DNA from: Saonia sp964398035
GTDB taxonomy: Bacteria > Bacteroidota > Bacteroidia > Flavobacteriales > Flavobacteriaceae
Direction of reading: 5' to 3'
Assembly (NCBI GenBank): GCA_964398035.1
Contig: CAYNLI010000002.1
Span: 1-64,000 of the forward strand
DNA: 64,000 bases
Position 1 is the first letter of the stretch, and every line of letters begins with the position of its first letter. The notes under the pieces are model-generated. The model made no database searches. It was not told where the DNA came from and was given only the letters and a program-made list of their open reading frames with translations. Made by a program: the position numbers and the translations under genes. Positions 56,447 through 64,000 of this stretch are shown piece after piece.

Positions 56447-56518
56447 GCGAAAGTAGCTCAGGGGTAGAGCATCACCTTGCCAAGGTGGAGGTCGAGGGTT
56501 CGAATCCCTTTTTTCGCT
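56447..56518 (+). tRNA. tRNA-Gly (anticodon GCC)
   Basis: The 72-nt cloverleaf has acceptor GCGAAAG paired with TTTTCGC (a G-T at the base), a D-arm with AGCTCAGGGGTAGAGC, the anticodon loop TTGCCAA and the T-loop GGTTCGAATCC. The CCA end is not encoded. Confidence 0.95.
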
Positions 56519-56555
56519 CATTGTTACCAATTGGCTGTTAGGACTAACAGTACTG

Positions 56556-56640
56556 GCTCGAGTGGTGGAATTGGTAGACACGTTGGACTTAAAATCCAAT
56601 GGCCGTAACGGCCGTATGGGTTCAAGTCCCATCTCGAGTA
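56556..56640 (+). tRNA. tRNA-Leu (anticodon TAA)
   Basis: An 85-nt class II tRNA: acceptor GCTCGAG/CTCGAGT (G-T first pair), D-arm, anticodon arm TTGGA-CTTAAAA-TCCAA, a long variable arm (TGGCCGTAACGGCCG) and T-arm GGTTCAAGTCC. A hairpin CTGTTA-GGAC-TAACAG between it and tRNA-Gly may aid processing. No CCA is encoded (ACA follows). Confidence 0.94.
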
Positions 56641-56650
56641 CAAGGGAGAT

Positions 56651-56676
56651 AGCCGAGGTTTTACCTCGGCTTTTTC
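56651..56676 (+). terminator. Terminator after the tRNA pair
   Basis: A 9-bp stem AGCCGAGGT / ACCTCGGCT with a 3-nt loop is followed by TTTTT. Confidence 0.88.
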
Positions 56677-56825
56677 ATGCTCAAAAATGCACGTGGTACA
56701 ACAGAATCAAGTATAAAACTTGGGGACTAGTGAAAATTATGCGTAAATTTTAGTTAGCCTATTAGAGGGAAAATGTAATATCTCTGACACCTCTAATGAG
56801 TTCTAAACTCTTTTATTTTAGCATT

Positions 56826-56856
56826 AAAAAGGGGGCAAACATAAAATTTCGCCCTC
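56826..56856 (-). terminator. Probable terminator of the ECF sigma gene
   Basis: On the minus strand, GAGGGCGAAA and TTTGCCCCC can pair imperfectly across a 7-nt loop, followed by TTTTT. Located just after the sigma stop codon. Confidence 0.5.
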
Positions 56857-56861
56857 AATTT

Positions 56862-57404
56862 TTACGTTTGACCCGAAGTCTGATTAAAGCCATCCCTGAT
56901 TTTTTTATAAGCGACACGCATTTGTGATTCAACTGTTTTTATCGAAATATTTAAGATATCGGCGATTTCCTTATATTTTTTACCTTCTATTTTGCTCAAA
57001 AGCAAGATCTGCTTGCAACGCGGGGGCAAATTTTCTATCAATAATACTAATTTAGCGGTTCTATCACTTACGAGCTCCGCTGTCTCATTGAGACGGTCAT
57101 CTAAAGCTTTTTGCTTCAATTCATCAAAAACTTTGGTTTTATATCGATTCTTTCTATGCTGATCGATATATAAATTTCGTGCTGTTTTGAATAGGTAATT
57201 TTTCAGAGAAGGCCTATCTAATAGAGATTTTCTATTGTCCCATACTACAATAAAACTATTTTGAACAATATCCTTGGCCTCCTGATGATTATGGGTAAAC
57301 GTGGTTATGTAGGCTAATAATGGTCCATATAGACTTTTGAAAATTATTTTAAAAGCTGCGTGATCTACATATTCTATTTTAAGTGCCGATTCATCCTTGT
57401 TCAT
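56862..57404 (-). CDS. ECF RNA polymerase sigma factor, FecI-like
   Basis: The 180-residue protein has sigma region 2 (FTHNHQEAKDIVQNSFIVVW, LKNYLFKTARNLYIDQHRK) and region 4 (LPPRCKQILLLSKIEGKKYKEIADILNISIKTVESQM). It resembles Bacteroidota sigma factors paired with FecR proteins that respond to SusC-type transporters. Here it is divergent from fecR with 464 bp between, unlike the usual fecI-fecR tandem. Predicted target is the susC operon. Confidence 0.94.
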   Translation of the reverse strand: MNKDESALKIEYVDHAAFKIIFKSLYGPLLAYITTFTHNHQEAKDIVQNSFIVVWDNRKSLLDRPSLKNYLFKTARNLYIDQHRKNRYKTKVFDELKQKALDDRLNETAELVSDRTAKLVLLIENLPPRCKQILLLSKIEGKKYKEIADILNISIKTVESQMRVAYKKIRDGFNQTSGQT

Positions 57405-57868
57405 AAAACATTTTTTCGACTTAGTCGCTTTGTTAAGTGCATCATTTAGGACAAACTTAAGAATAAAATATGGAGCAAAAAATCAAGAACCTCTCACTTT
57501 TCGAACTCAGGGAGCGTTTCTCAGATGGCGAGAGCTCCCTTTCCACTTTTCGAAACTTAAATTTGGGGCGATGACTTCTAATGTCGTAAGTGCGACCACT
57601 ATGTATGACATCTGTTAGGACTATCTGAACGAATACTGTTATAATTTCAACAGGATTTTTGTAAAGAAGCAGGTATTCGACAATCTGGAGCCACGAATGG
57701 CAAAGACCTCACCCTGCTATATCAAAAATATTAGCACTTAAGCGCCTAAGTCAATAACTTTTTTGACCTTCAACCAAGGGAAGCCCACAACAACTATTGA
57801 AAAAATATTTCATTTTCTTTTAAGGGTTTATTGATAACGGATCGTTTTAATCATATAATAACCATGTA
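57405..57868. other. Divergent 464-bp region between sigma and fecR genes
   Basis: Contains the transposase remnant listed separately and about 180 bp of AT-rich DNA before fecR, with a long T-rich stretch around 57810-57825 upstream of the fecR start. No other gene. Promoters for both genes should lie here but no clean TTTG / TAnnTTTG pair is seen. Confidence 0.5.
57470..57690 (+). pseudogene. Remnant of an IS1595/ISXO2-like transposase
   Basis: From the ATG at 57470 one frame reads MEQKIKNLSLFELRERFSD, like IS1595 transposase N-termini. A frame change then gives WGDDF, a stop, and CRKCDHY (57582-57602), the first zinc-ribbon knuckle. After a further frame change, 57619-57690 reads DYLNEYCYNFNRIF ... 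VFDNL, resembling the C-terminal Y-L-x-E-F-C-Y-x-F-N-R region. The middle (DDE catalytic part) is missing, so it is a deleted and frameshifted relic. Clear terminal repeats were not found. Confidence 0.55.
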
Positions 57869-59032
57869 ATGAGTAATTCATTAGAAAAATTAATTGTAAA
57901 ATACTTTACTGATTCCCTCTCTCCAGCGGAATTATCAAGACTATCTGACTTGTTAAAAGATGTAAAGAAACAACAAGTATTCGAAGAGTATACCAGAAAT
58001 TATTATGACCTGAACTCTACTTTACAACGCGTGAACCTAGATGAAACACATAGTGACTTGCTAGGAAAAATAGAATGGACTAGGAGACATAATAAATTTT
58101 CTTATAAAAAGTGGTATAAGATTGCAGCTGTTTTTATAGCTATAATCGGGATGAGCCATTTTCTTTTTTTAACATTTAATGATTTTTTCAAAGATAAAAT
58201 AGATGATAACGAGATTACCTTAACACTTGAGAATGGGGATGTCAAAGTAATCTTAGAAGGTGACAATGAGAATATCGTAAATAACGAGGGGCTGGTGGTA
58301 GGAAAACAAGAAGGAACAAAGTTGATTTATAGAAATAACAAAAATGCTAGTACTGATTCTATAGAGGATCTTGTGTACAATGAACTAGCAGTTCCTTACG
58401 GGAAAACGTTTCGATTGACCTTATCGGATGGGACTCTGGTGCATTTAAATGCGGGAACTACCATAAGATACCCAGTAAAATTTCTAGAAAATGGAGATAG
58501 ACAAATTTATTTGAACGGCGAGGCGTATTTTGAGGTAGCACATGACAAAGACCACCCCTTTATTGCAAACACCAAAGAAATGAAGATAAGGGTTTTGGGT
58601 ACTAGCTTTAATATAAGTTCTTATAACGAAGATAGTTTGATAAATACTGTATTGATCGAAGGTTCCGTAGCCCTATATAAGAATGATGAAGTTTTTGATG
58701 ATAAAACCTCGATTTCATTGGTTCCTGGTCAGGTTGCCTCTTGGGACAAGGTAGAAAAACAGCTCCAAATCAGTGAGAGTGATATTGATGAATATATAGC
58801 TTGGACCAGAGGAAAGCTATTGTTCAAGGTCAGGCCTTTTTCAGAAATCAGAAAAGTGCTCGAAAGGCACTATAATATATCGATAATCAATAATTATAAA
58901 TTTTTAGATGATCAACGGTTTTTTGCGAAATTCGATACAGAAACCATTGAACAGGTGTTGATTTCATTTCAGAGCGGTCAACCCTTTTCATTTGAGATAA
59001 ACGGAAGTAATATACTAATCAATGAACCTTAA
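57869..59032 (+). CDS. FecR-family anti-sigma/signal transducer
   Basis: The 387-residue protein has a cytoplasmic N-terminal domain, a membrane helix at about 89-108 (YKIAAVFIAIIGMSHFLFLTF), and a periplasmic FecR domain (LAVPYGKTFRLTLSDGTLVHLNAGT, YPVKFLENGDRQIYLNGEAYFEVAHD, LGTSFNISSYNED) plus a C-terminal DUF4974-type domain. It should hold the ECF sigma until the SusC signalling domain engages it. Confidence 0.94.
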   Translation: MSNSLEKLIVKYFTDSLSPAELSRLSDLLKDVKKQQVFEEYTRNYYDLNSTLQRVNLDETHSDLLGKIEWTRRHNKFSYKKWYKIAAVFIAIIGMSHFLFLTFNDFFKDKIDDNEITLTLENGDVKVILEGDNENIVNNEGLVVGKQEGTKLIYRNNKNASTDSIEDLVYNELAVPYGKTFRLTLSDGTLVHLNAGTTIRYPVKFLENGDRQIYLNGEAYFEVAHDKDHPFIANTKEMKIRVLGTSFNISSYNEDSLINTVLIEGSVALYKNDEVFDDKTSISLVPGQVASWDKVEKQLQISESDIDEYIAWTRGKLLFKVRPFSEIRKVLERHYNISIINNYKFLDDQRFFAKFDTETIEQVLISFQSGQPFSFEINGSNILINEP

Positions 59033-59349
59033 AAACAAATGCCAATGCAATAGATATTTTAAAGGCTATTGAATTATATCCTTTGTGTTTTTATCATACC
59101 ACACTTTTACGCATTATTTTGATAATACCTCATCGAATAGCGATGTTATTCTCTTTAATTCCACTTTGGTTTTGTATTAAAGTTTGCTGTCATAATTTCA
59201 TGAATACAATTCAAATTAGTCTCTAGACAACCAAAATCAACTATTTAGGATTGCTTTATACAAAAAATCGAGAAATGCTGCAACATTTCCCGACTTCATA
59301 AAGTGATTTAATTAATGAGTAATTAACTCACCAAATACACTACGAAAAT
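59033..59349. other. 317-bp leader region upstream of susC
   Basis: No gene. A hairpin at 59268-59293 (arms TCGAGAAATG and CATTTCCCGA with one mismatch, 6-nt loop CTGCAA) lies 57 bp before the susC ATG. It lacks a T-run, so may be an attenuation or RNA-stability element; unproven. Confidence 0.45.
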
Positions 59350-62300
59350 ATGAAAAGATTCATAATATGGAGAATACTTCTGTTTATTCTCGCAAAATTT
59401 AGCTTAAAAATGAAATTGACAACCTTGTTGCTTATTATTTCATTGTTTAGGGTCCAAGCAGGTATATATTCACAGAATACGTTAATTTCTTTAAATCTGA
59501 AATCTGTTAAAGTAATTATGGCTCTTGAAAAAATAGAGTCTCAAAGCCAATTTAAATTTTTGGTGAATGAGAATGTCATTCATGATTTTGGCTTGGTTTC
59601 GATAAAGATCAAGCGAAAGCGTATCGAAAAGGTACTAGATGAGTTATTTTCAGATACCAACATAACATATAAGATAATTGACCGTCAGATTGTCTTAAGA
59701 AAAAGGAGAATGAATAATAAAGTGGTTCCAAAGACCATCGAGAAGAAAAACTATCTACAGAGTAGTATCCAAGGAACCATTACTGATGAAAAAGGTCAAC
59801 CCTTACCTGGGGCCAGTATTATTGAAAAAGGTACTACGAACGGAGCCCAATCTGATTTTGATGGTAATTTCTCATTGCTATTAGTTAATCAAAATGCAAC
59901 TTTAGTGATTTCTTATATAGGTTTTGCAACTAAGGAAGTCGTTATCGATGGGCAAACAAACCTTGCCATAGCCTTGGAAGAAGATACTGCTGGTCTTGAT
60001 GAAGTAGTAGTGGTTGGTTATGGTGCCCAAAAAAAAATAAACTTAACTGGAGCCATCGCAACAACATCAGGGAAGGTTCTTGAAAACCGTGCCATATCCA
60101 ATGTATTGGAAGGTTTGCAGGGAACTGTTGGAGGATTGAACATTACCAATTCCAATGGCGGACCAGGTAGTGCTCCTAAAATTAATATTAGAGGAGCTAC
60201 CTCTATTAACGGGGGTTCACCTTTGGTTCTTGTAGATGGAGCCCAAATGAATCTTAGTCAAGTCAATCCTAATGACATCGAAAGCATATCTGTTTTAAAA
60301 GATGCGGCTTCCGCAGCTATTTATGGTTCAAGGGCAGCATATGGTGTAATATTAGTTACTACAAAAAAAGGAAAAAGGAATACCAAAACTAGAGTCACCT
60401 ATAGTAGTAGTACCTACCTGTCAAAACCAACCACATTGCCAAAAAAATCCGACAGTTATAAATTTGCTTTGTATGTTAACGAAATGAGGAGAAGTGACAA
60501 CAAAAGCACCCCGTTTAATAATGAACATCTTGCATTGATCAAAGCAACTGTGAATGGGACAGGGGTTTCTGGTGTGAATTACACGCTTAAACCTGGTAAT
60601 AGTGGTGCTTATTATGAACATGCTAATACCAATTGGTCAGATTTGGTGTTCAATGATGCGGCACTTGGCCGCATCCATAACCTTTCAGTTTCTGGAGGTT
60701 CTAAAAAAACAAGCTATCACACCTCTTTTGGCTATACTGGATTTGATGGTGTAGTGAAAGTCGGGGGAGATAACTACAAAAGATACAACATTAACCTAAA
60801 GTTGGATACAGATGTTTTTAAATGGCTAACCTCCTATTTTCAAGTGAATTTTTCAAAAGAATCTATTAATAGTTATAATGCAGTACCAGGACATGGGAGC
60901 AATTTATTCCATACTGTATGGAGAGCTCGCCCTATCCTGACACCTACTTTTGAGAAGGATGGCACTACCTATCCAACTTTTATACGACTAAACCCTGTGA
61001 GCACCTTGCTGAATTCAGGACGGAAAATTATCTCCAAATATAATTTAAATACCAAATTTGGGCTGAAAATGACTTTTGGAAAGATTGGTGTTTTTTCAAA
61101 CTTCACATACAATCCATATTTTTTCGAGGCAGTTGAGAATAATAAATCCATAAAATCCTTAATTCCTTGGAAACCCAATAACCCTATACGTGAAGATGGT
61201 AAACCTGAATATGTTAGAAAGAGAAATGGAGTAGACAATTATTATGCTTTTGATGCATACACCCAATACGAAAATACTTTTAACGATAAACATTATTTAA
61301 AAGCAATGGTCGGGTATAATCAAGAATGGAAAACATTGTCGAACGTTATTGCTTATAATACAGATTTAATCAGCCCCGATGTTATTTCCTTGACCAATAC
61401 CACAGGGGAACATCCAATTGTTTCAGATGCCTATAATCAGTGGGCCTTGAGAGGTGCGTTTATGCGTCTTAATTACACATTCAAAGATAGGTATCTTATA
61501 GAAGTAAATGGTAGATACGATGGGTCATCACGCTTTAAAAAAGATGACCGTTTTGGTTTTTTTCCTTCAATTTCAGCAGGATGGCGAATATCTGAGGAAG
61601 TATTTATGAACAATGTATCCTTTGTTGATAATTTTAAATTGCGTGCCTCGTACGGTTCGTTGGGTAATCAAAGTGTTAATACATTATATCCTATTTCAGA
61701 ATATCAAACTATTTCTCAAGTAAGATATGGTCTTGATGGAGCAAGACCAGTTGGACTACAACCCGGTAATCCGTTGGCGAGTTCTCGTACATGGGAAACC
61801 GTTTCGACCATTAATTATGGTCTAGATGCCACCCTGTTTAGAGGTTTGAACCTTACGTTTGATATCTATAAACGAACTACTGAAGATATGTTGGTCTCCG
61901 GGGATGCTCTTCCAGGAGTATATGGGGCAAATACCCCTCAAAAAAATGCTGCCGATCTTGAAGTGAATGGTTGGGAAGCCTCCTTGAGCTGGAGGAATCA
62001 ATTAGACAACGGAATCAAATATAATATAGGGTTTATGCTATCTGATTGGAAAGGTGAGATTACCAAATTTGAAAACCCTACCAAATCACTTTCAAAAGCA
62101 TTCTATAAGGGTGAAACGATAGGTCAAATATGGGGGTATGAAACTATGGGCTTGTTCCAAACACCTGAAGAAATTGCAACAGCAGCAGACCATTCACCCC
62201 TTGGAGCAGGTAATTTAGTAGCCCCAGGAGATGTGCACTATGCCGATTTGAACAATGATGGTGAAATAAACCCAGGAGACGACACCGTGGATAACCCTGG

Positions 62301-62883
62301 TGATCGTAAAATAATCGGCAACATGACACCCCGATATAGTTATGGTATCCGAGGGGAGGTAGATTGGAAAGGCTTTGATTTTAACTTCTTTTTCCAAGGA
62401 GTGGGTAAAAGAGATTTTTGGTTAACAGGTCCGCTTGTATTTGGAGGTACACAAGGTTATGGAAATTCAATCGTTACAGATGAGTTATATAATAATATTT
62501 GGAGTGATGGCACATTTGGTATACCCGAAAACCGCAATGCATTTTATTTTAGGCCGAGTGAAGGTGCGGTCTCTAGACGAAATAGCCAAATACAAACACG
62601 CTATCTACAAAATGCCGCTTATTTGCGCCTTAAAAACATAACACTAGGGTATTCCTTGCCGAATACTTTAGTCAATAAGATTGGTATTTCGGGTTGCAGG
62701 TTATACCTCTCAGCCGAGAATATGCTGACTTTTACAAAGTTGAAATCTAATTTCGATCCCGAGGTGTTAGTTCTCAATGAATCAGGACAGGGTGCTACAA
62801 GCCCGAGAATTGGTGATTCTCAGACCGGAAAATCTTATCCGATATCCAAACGACTATTGCTTGGAATCAAACTTAATTTTTAA
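59350..62883 (+). CDS. SusC/RagA-family TonB-linked outer-membrane transporter with STN domain
   Basis: The 1177-residue protein has a hydrophobic signal region, an STN signalling domain (LISLNLKSVKVIMALEKIES, about 45-115), a CarboxypepD_reg-like domain (GTITDEKGQPLPGASIIEKG, about 140-210), the SusC box region with LDEVVVVGYGAQKK, a TonB plug (PLVLVDGAQMNLSQVNP, ISVLKDAASAAIYGSRAAYG) and a barrel ending in LLGIKLNF. With SusD it imports oligosaccharides or similar ligands. The STN domain fits activation of the divergent sigma through FecR. susD follows after 22 bp. Confidence 0.96.
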   Translation: MKRFIIWRILLFILAKFSLKMKLTTLLLIISLFRVQAGIYSQNTLISLNLKSVKVIMALEKIESQSQFKFLVNENVIHDFGLVSIKIKRKRIEKVLDELFSDTNITYKIIDRQIVLRKRRMNNKVVPKTIEKKNYLQSSIQGTITDEKGQPLPGASIIEKGTTNGAQSDFDGNFSLLLVNQNATLVISYIGFATKEVVIDGQTNLAIALEEDTAGLDEVVVVGYGAQKKINLTGAIATTSGKVLENRAISNVLEGLQGTVGGLNITNSNGGPGSAPKINIRGATSINGGSPLVLVDGAQMNLSQVNPNDIESISVLKDAASAAIYGSRAAYGVILVTTKKGKRNTKTRVTYSSSTYLSKPTTLPKKSDSYKFALYVNEMRRSDNKSTPFNNEHLALIKATVNGTGVSGVNYTLKPGNSGAYYEHANTNWSDLVFNDAALGRIHNLSVSGGSKKTSYHTSFGYTGFDGVVKVGGDNYKRYNINLKLDTDVFKWLTSYFQVNFSKESINSYNAVPGHGSNLFHTVWRARPILTPTFEKDGTTYPTFIRLNPVSTLLNSGRKIISKYNLNTKFGLKMTFGKIGVFSNFTYNPYFFEAVENNKSIKSLIPWKPNNPIREDGKPEYVRKRNGVDNYYAFDAYTQYENTFNDKHYLKAMVGYNQEWKTLSNVIAYNTDLISPDVISLTNTTGEHPIVSDAYNQWALRGAFMRLNYTFKDRYLIEVNGRYDGSSRFKKDDRFGFFPSISAGWRISEEVFMNNVSFVDNFKLRASYGSLGNQSVNTLYPISEYQTISQVRYGLDGARPVGLQPGNPLASSRTWETVSTINYGLDATLFRGLNLTFDIYKRTTEDMLVSGDALPGVYGANTPQKNAADLEVNGWEASLSWRNQLDNGIKYNIGFMLSDWKGEITKFENPTKSLSKAFYKGETIGQIWGYETMGLFQTPEEIATAADHSPLGAGNLVAPGDVHYADLNNDGEINPGDDTVDNPGDRKIIGNMTPRYSYGIRGEVDWKGFDFNFFFQGVGKRDFWLTGPLVFGGTQGYGNSIVTDELYNNIWSDGTFGIPENRNAFYFRPSEGAVSRRNSQIQTRYLQNAAYLRLKNITLGYSLPNTLVNKIGISGCRLYLSAENMLTFTKLKSNFDPEVLVLNESGQGATSPRIGDSQTGKSYPISKRLLLGIKLNF

Positions 62884-62905
62884 TTCACCTTAAATATTTA
62901 ATAAA

Positions 62906-64000
62906 ATGAACAATAAAATATTATTTATACTTTTTATGGTGTTTGTGTTGGCTAGCTGTAACGATGAATTTTTAGATCGATTGCCAGAGACAAGTATTAC
63001 AGAAGATAATTTCTGGAATACAGAACAAGATTTAATAGCCTATAATAACCAATTATATGCCACGTATTATGAACCGAAAGGCTTTGGGAGTCTTCATGAG
63101 AATTATGTTCTAGAGGGCATGAGTGACAATGCATTTTCAGATTCTCCAAGTGATCTCCGGTTGGGAGTTCATTCTGCAAGTAATCCTATTACAAGTATCA
63201 GTATATGGAATTGGAATTGGGAACTAATTAGAAATATCAATGTTTTTCTTGAAAACTACAAAAATACACTCATAGATGAATCGATTCAGAATAAACATGC
63301 TGCCGAAGCTAGGTTGTTAAGAGCATTGAGTTATTACGATAAAGTAAAATTATATGGGAATTTACCACTAATTGATAAAGTATTATCGGAGGATGACGAA
63401 CTTGTTTTTACCACACAATCAAGCAGGAACGAAATAATCCAGTTCATCATAGACGATTTGAATTTTGCCGTTCAATGGCTTCCTGAAGGAGCACCAACAG
63501 GAAAGTTTTCCAAAAATATTGCATTGGCTTATAAAGCTAGAATTACTCTTCATGAAGGTACATTTAGAAAATACCACGGTTTAGGAGGAGAATCTCCCTT
63601 TTTACAAGCAGCAGCCAATGCGGCTAATGAGGTTATTGCAAGTGAAAAATATCAAATAACCTCCGATAGTTATTTCTCTTTATTCAACAGTACAGATTTA
63701 TTAGGTAACAAAGAGGTTGTTTTCTACAAGGATTATGATGAAACGCTACAGATTTATCATAATATCGTAAACAGTATTACGAATGTTGCAGGACAGTCTT
63801 ATGGAGGCACCAAAAGCCTGATCAACGATTACCTGTGTACTGATGGACTTTCAATTTCTGATAGCCCTCTATATCAGGGCGATGAGGTTATTGCTAATGA
63901 ATTCATCAATAGGGATTTACGTCTGAGTGCAACATTTGCATCTCCAAACGATTCTAGATTTTCTTACTTTATGGGAAATAAAATCTATTTGAATTCATCG
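62906..64000 (+). CDS. SusD/RagB-family lipoprotein (3' end outside window)
   Basis: The open frame begins at 62906 and runs 365 codons to the window edge. It has a lipoprotein signal (MNNKILFILFMVFVLASC, Cys18), the LDRLPETSITEDNFW start typical of SusD, an N-terminal TPR-like region (AAEARLLRALSYYDKVKLYG) and later SusD conserved segments (FSKNIALAYKARITLHEG). It caps the SusC pore and binds the ligand. It is probably co-transcribed with susC. Confidence 0.95.
   Translation, partial: MNNKILFILFMVFVLASCNDEFLDRLPETSITEDNFWNTEQDLIAYNNQLYATYYEPKGFGSLHENYVLEGMSDNAFSDSPSDLRLGVHSASNPITSISIWNWNWELIRNINVFLENYKNTLIDESIQNKHAAEARLLRALSYYDKVKLYGNLPLIDKVLSEDDELVFTTQSSRNEIIQFIIDDLNFAVQWLPEGAPTGKFSKNIALAYKARITLHEGTFRKYHGLGGESPFLQAAANAANEVIASEKYQITSDSYFSLFNSTDLLGNKEVVFYKDYDETLQIYHNIVNSITNVAGQSYGGTKSLINDYLCTDGLSISDSPLYQGDEVIANEFINRDLRLSATFASPNDSRFSYFMGNKIYLNSS

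Noticed and set aside
56562..56753. 63-codon frame starting inside tRNA-Leu
   Set aside because: A classic spurious translation of tRNA-Leu (VELVDTLDLKSNG pattern); not a gene.
57397..57618. Plus-strand open frame of 73 codons next to the sigma gene
   Set aside because: Its first codons overlap the sigma gene start on the opposite strand and the rest reads as the wrong frame of a degraded transposase; no family match as a unit.

Overview
The window is low-GC chromosomal DNA from a member of the Bacteroidota, almost certainly the family Flavobacteriaceae. Supporting evidence is the SusC/SusD pair, a FecI/FecR-type sigma and anti-sigma pair, lipoproteins whose mature end begins Cys-Ser-Asp-Asp-Asp, several DUF families typical of this group, TAnnTTTG-type promoter motifs, and the block CBS protein-nadK-uppS-bamA-ompH-ompH-murI. 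It is a draft assembly: a 100-N gap at 46363-46462 is flanked by identical 55-bp ends, so the gap is probably artificial.

Layout. 1-3.6 kb: end of a two-component kinase and its regulator, a deoxynucleoside kinase, and a TonB-like protein. 3.8-9.5 kb (minus strand): a K+-type membrane pyrophosphatase, a soluble pyrophosphatase and a large outer-membrane DUF5686-like protein. 9.6-12.5 kb: pyruvate dehydrogenase E1 beta, divergent from the electron-transfer flavoprotein genes etfB-etfA. 12.6-15.6 kb: a bifunctional-nuclease-domain protein, a nucleoside transporter and thyA. 15.6-23.8 kb: a phenylalanine/tyrosine catabolic cluster on the minus strand (aminotransferase, hmgA, hpd, an unusually long aromatic amino acid hydroxylase, fahA, a flavin reductase) with a divergent Lrp-type regulator. 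23.85-25.2 kb: a CBM48-like gene broken by an early stop codon, a 2TM protein and folA. 25.2-33.3 kb: the minus-strand envelope block. 33.4-36.9 kb: pdxJ, an alpha/beta hydrolase, an SGNH-hydrolase-like lipoprotein and a small membrane protein. 37.0-40.4 kb: tig, clpP and clpX. 40.5-56.3 kb: a mixed housekeeping stretch including a GH3-family protein, DUF2797, AsmA-like, a queuosine precursor transporter, an OmpA-family protein, SppA, a FolK-deoxynucleoside kinase fusion, an rRNA/tRNA methyltransferase and MutS. 56.4-56.7 kb: tRNA-Gly and tRNA-Leu. 56.8-64 kb: start of an accessory nutrient-uptake locus, with an ECF sigma factor, an IS1595-like transposase remnant, FecR, a SusC with an STN signalling domain, and a SusD cut by the window end.

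Functionally, most genes are core metabolism and envelope biogenesis. The two accessory parts are the aromatic amino acid cluster, which takes Phe/Tyr through 4-hydroxyphenylpyruvate and homogentisate towards fumarate and acetoacetate, and the FecIR-SusCD locus, which probably imports a glycan or similar large nutrient under substrate-sensing sigma control. I found no CRISPR array, prophage, intact insertion sequence or recognisable defence system. The best candidates for under-described biology are the roughly 290-residue C-terminal region on the aromatic amino acid hydroxylase, a palindrome shared by the pdhB/etfB and SGNH-lipoprotein upstream regions, and the insertion-like position of the tyrosine cluster between thyA and folA beside a broken gene.
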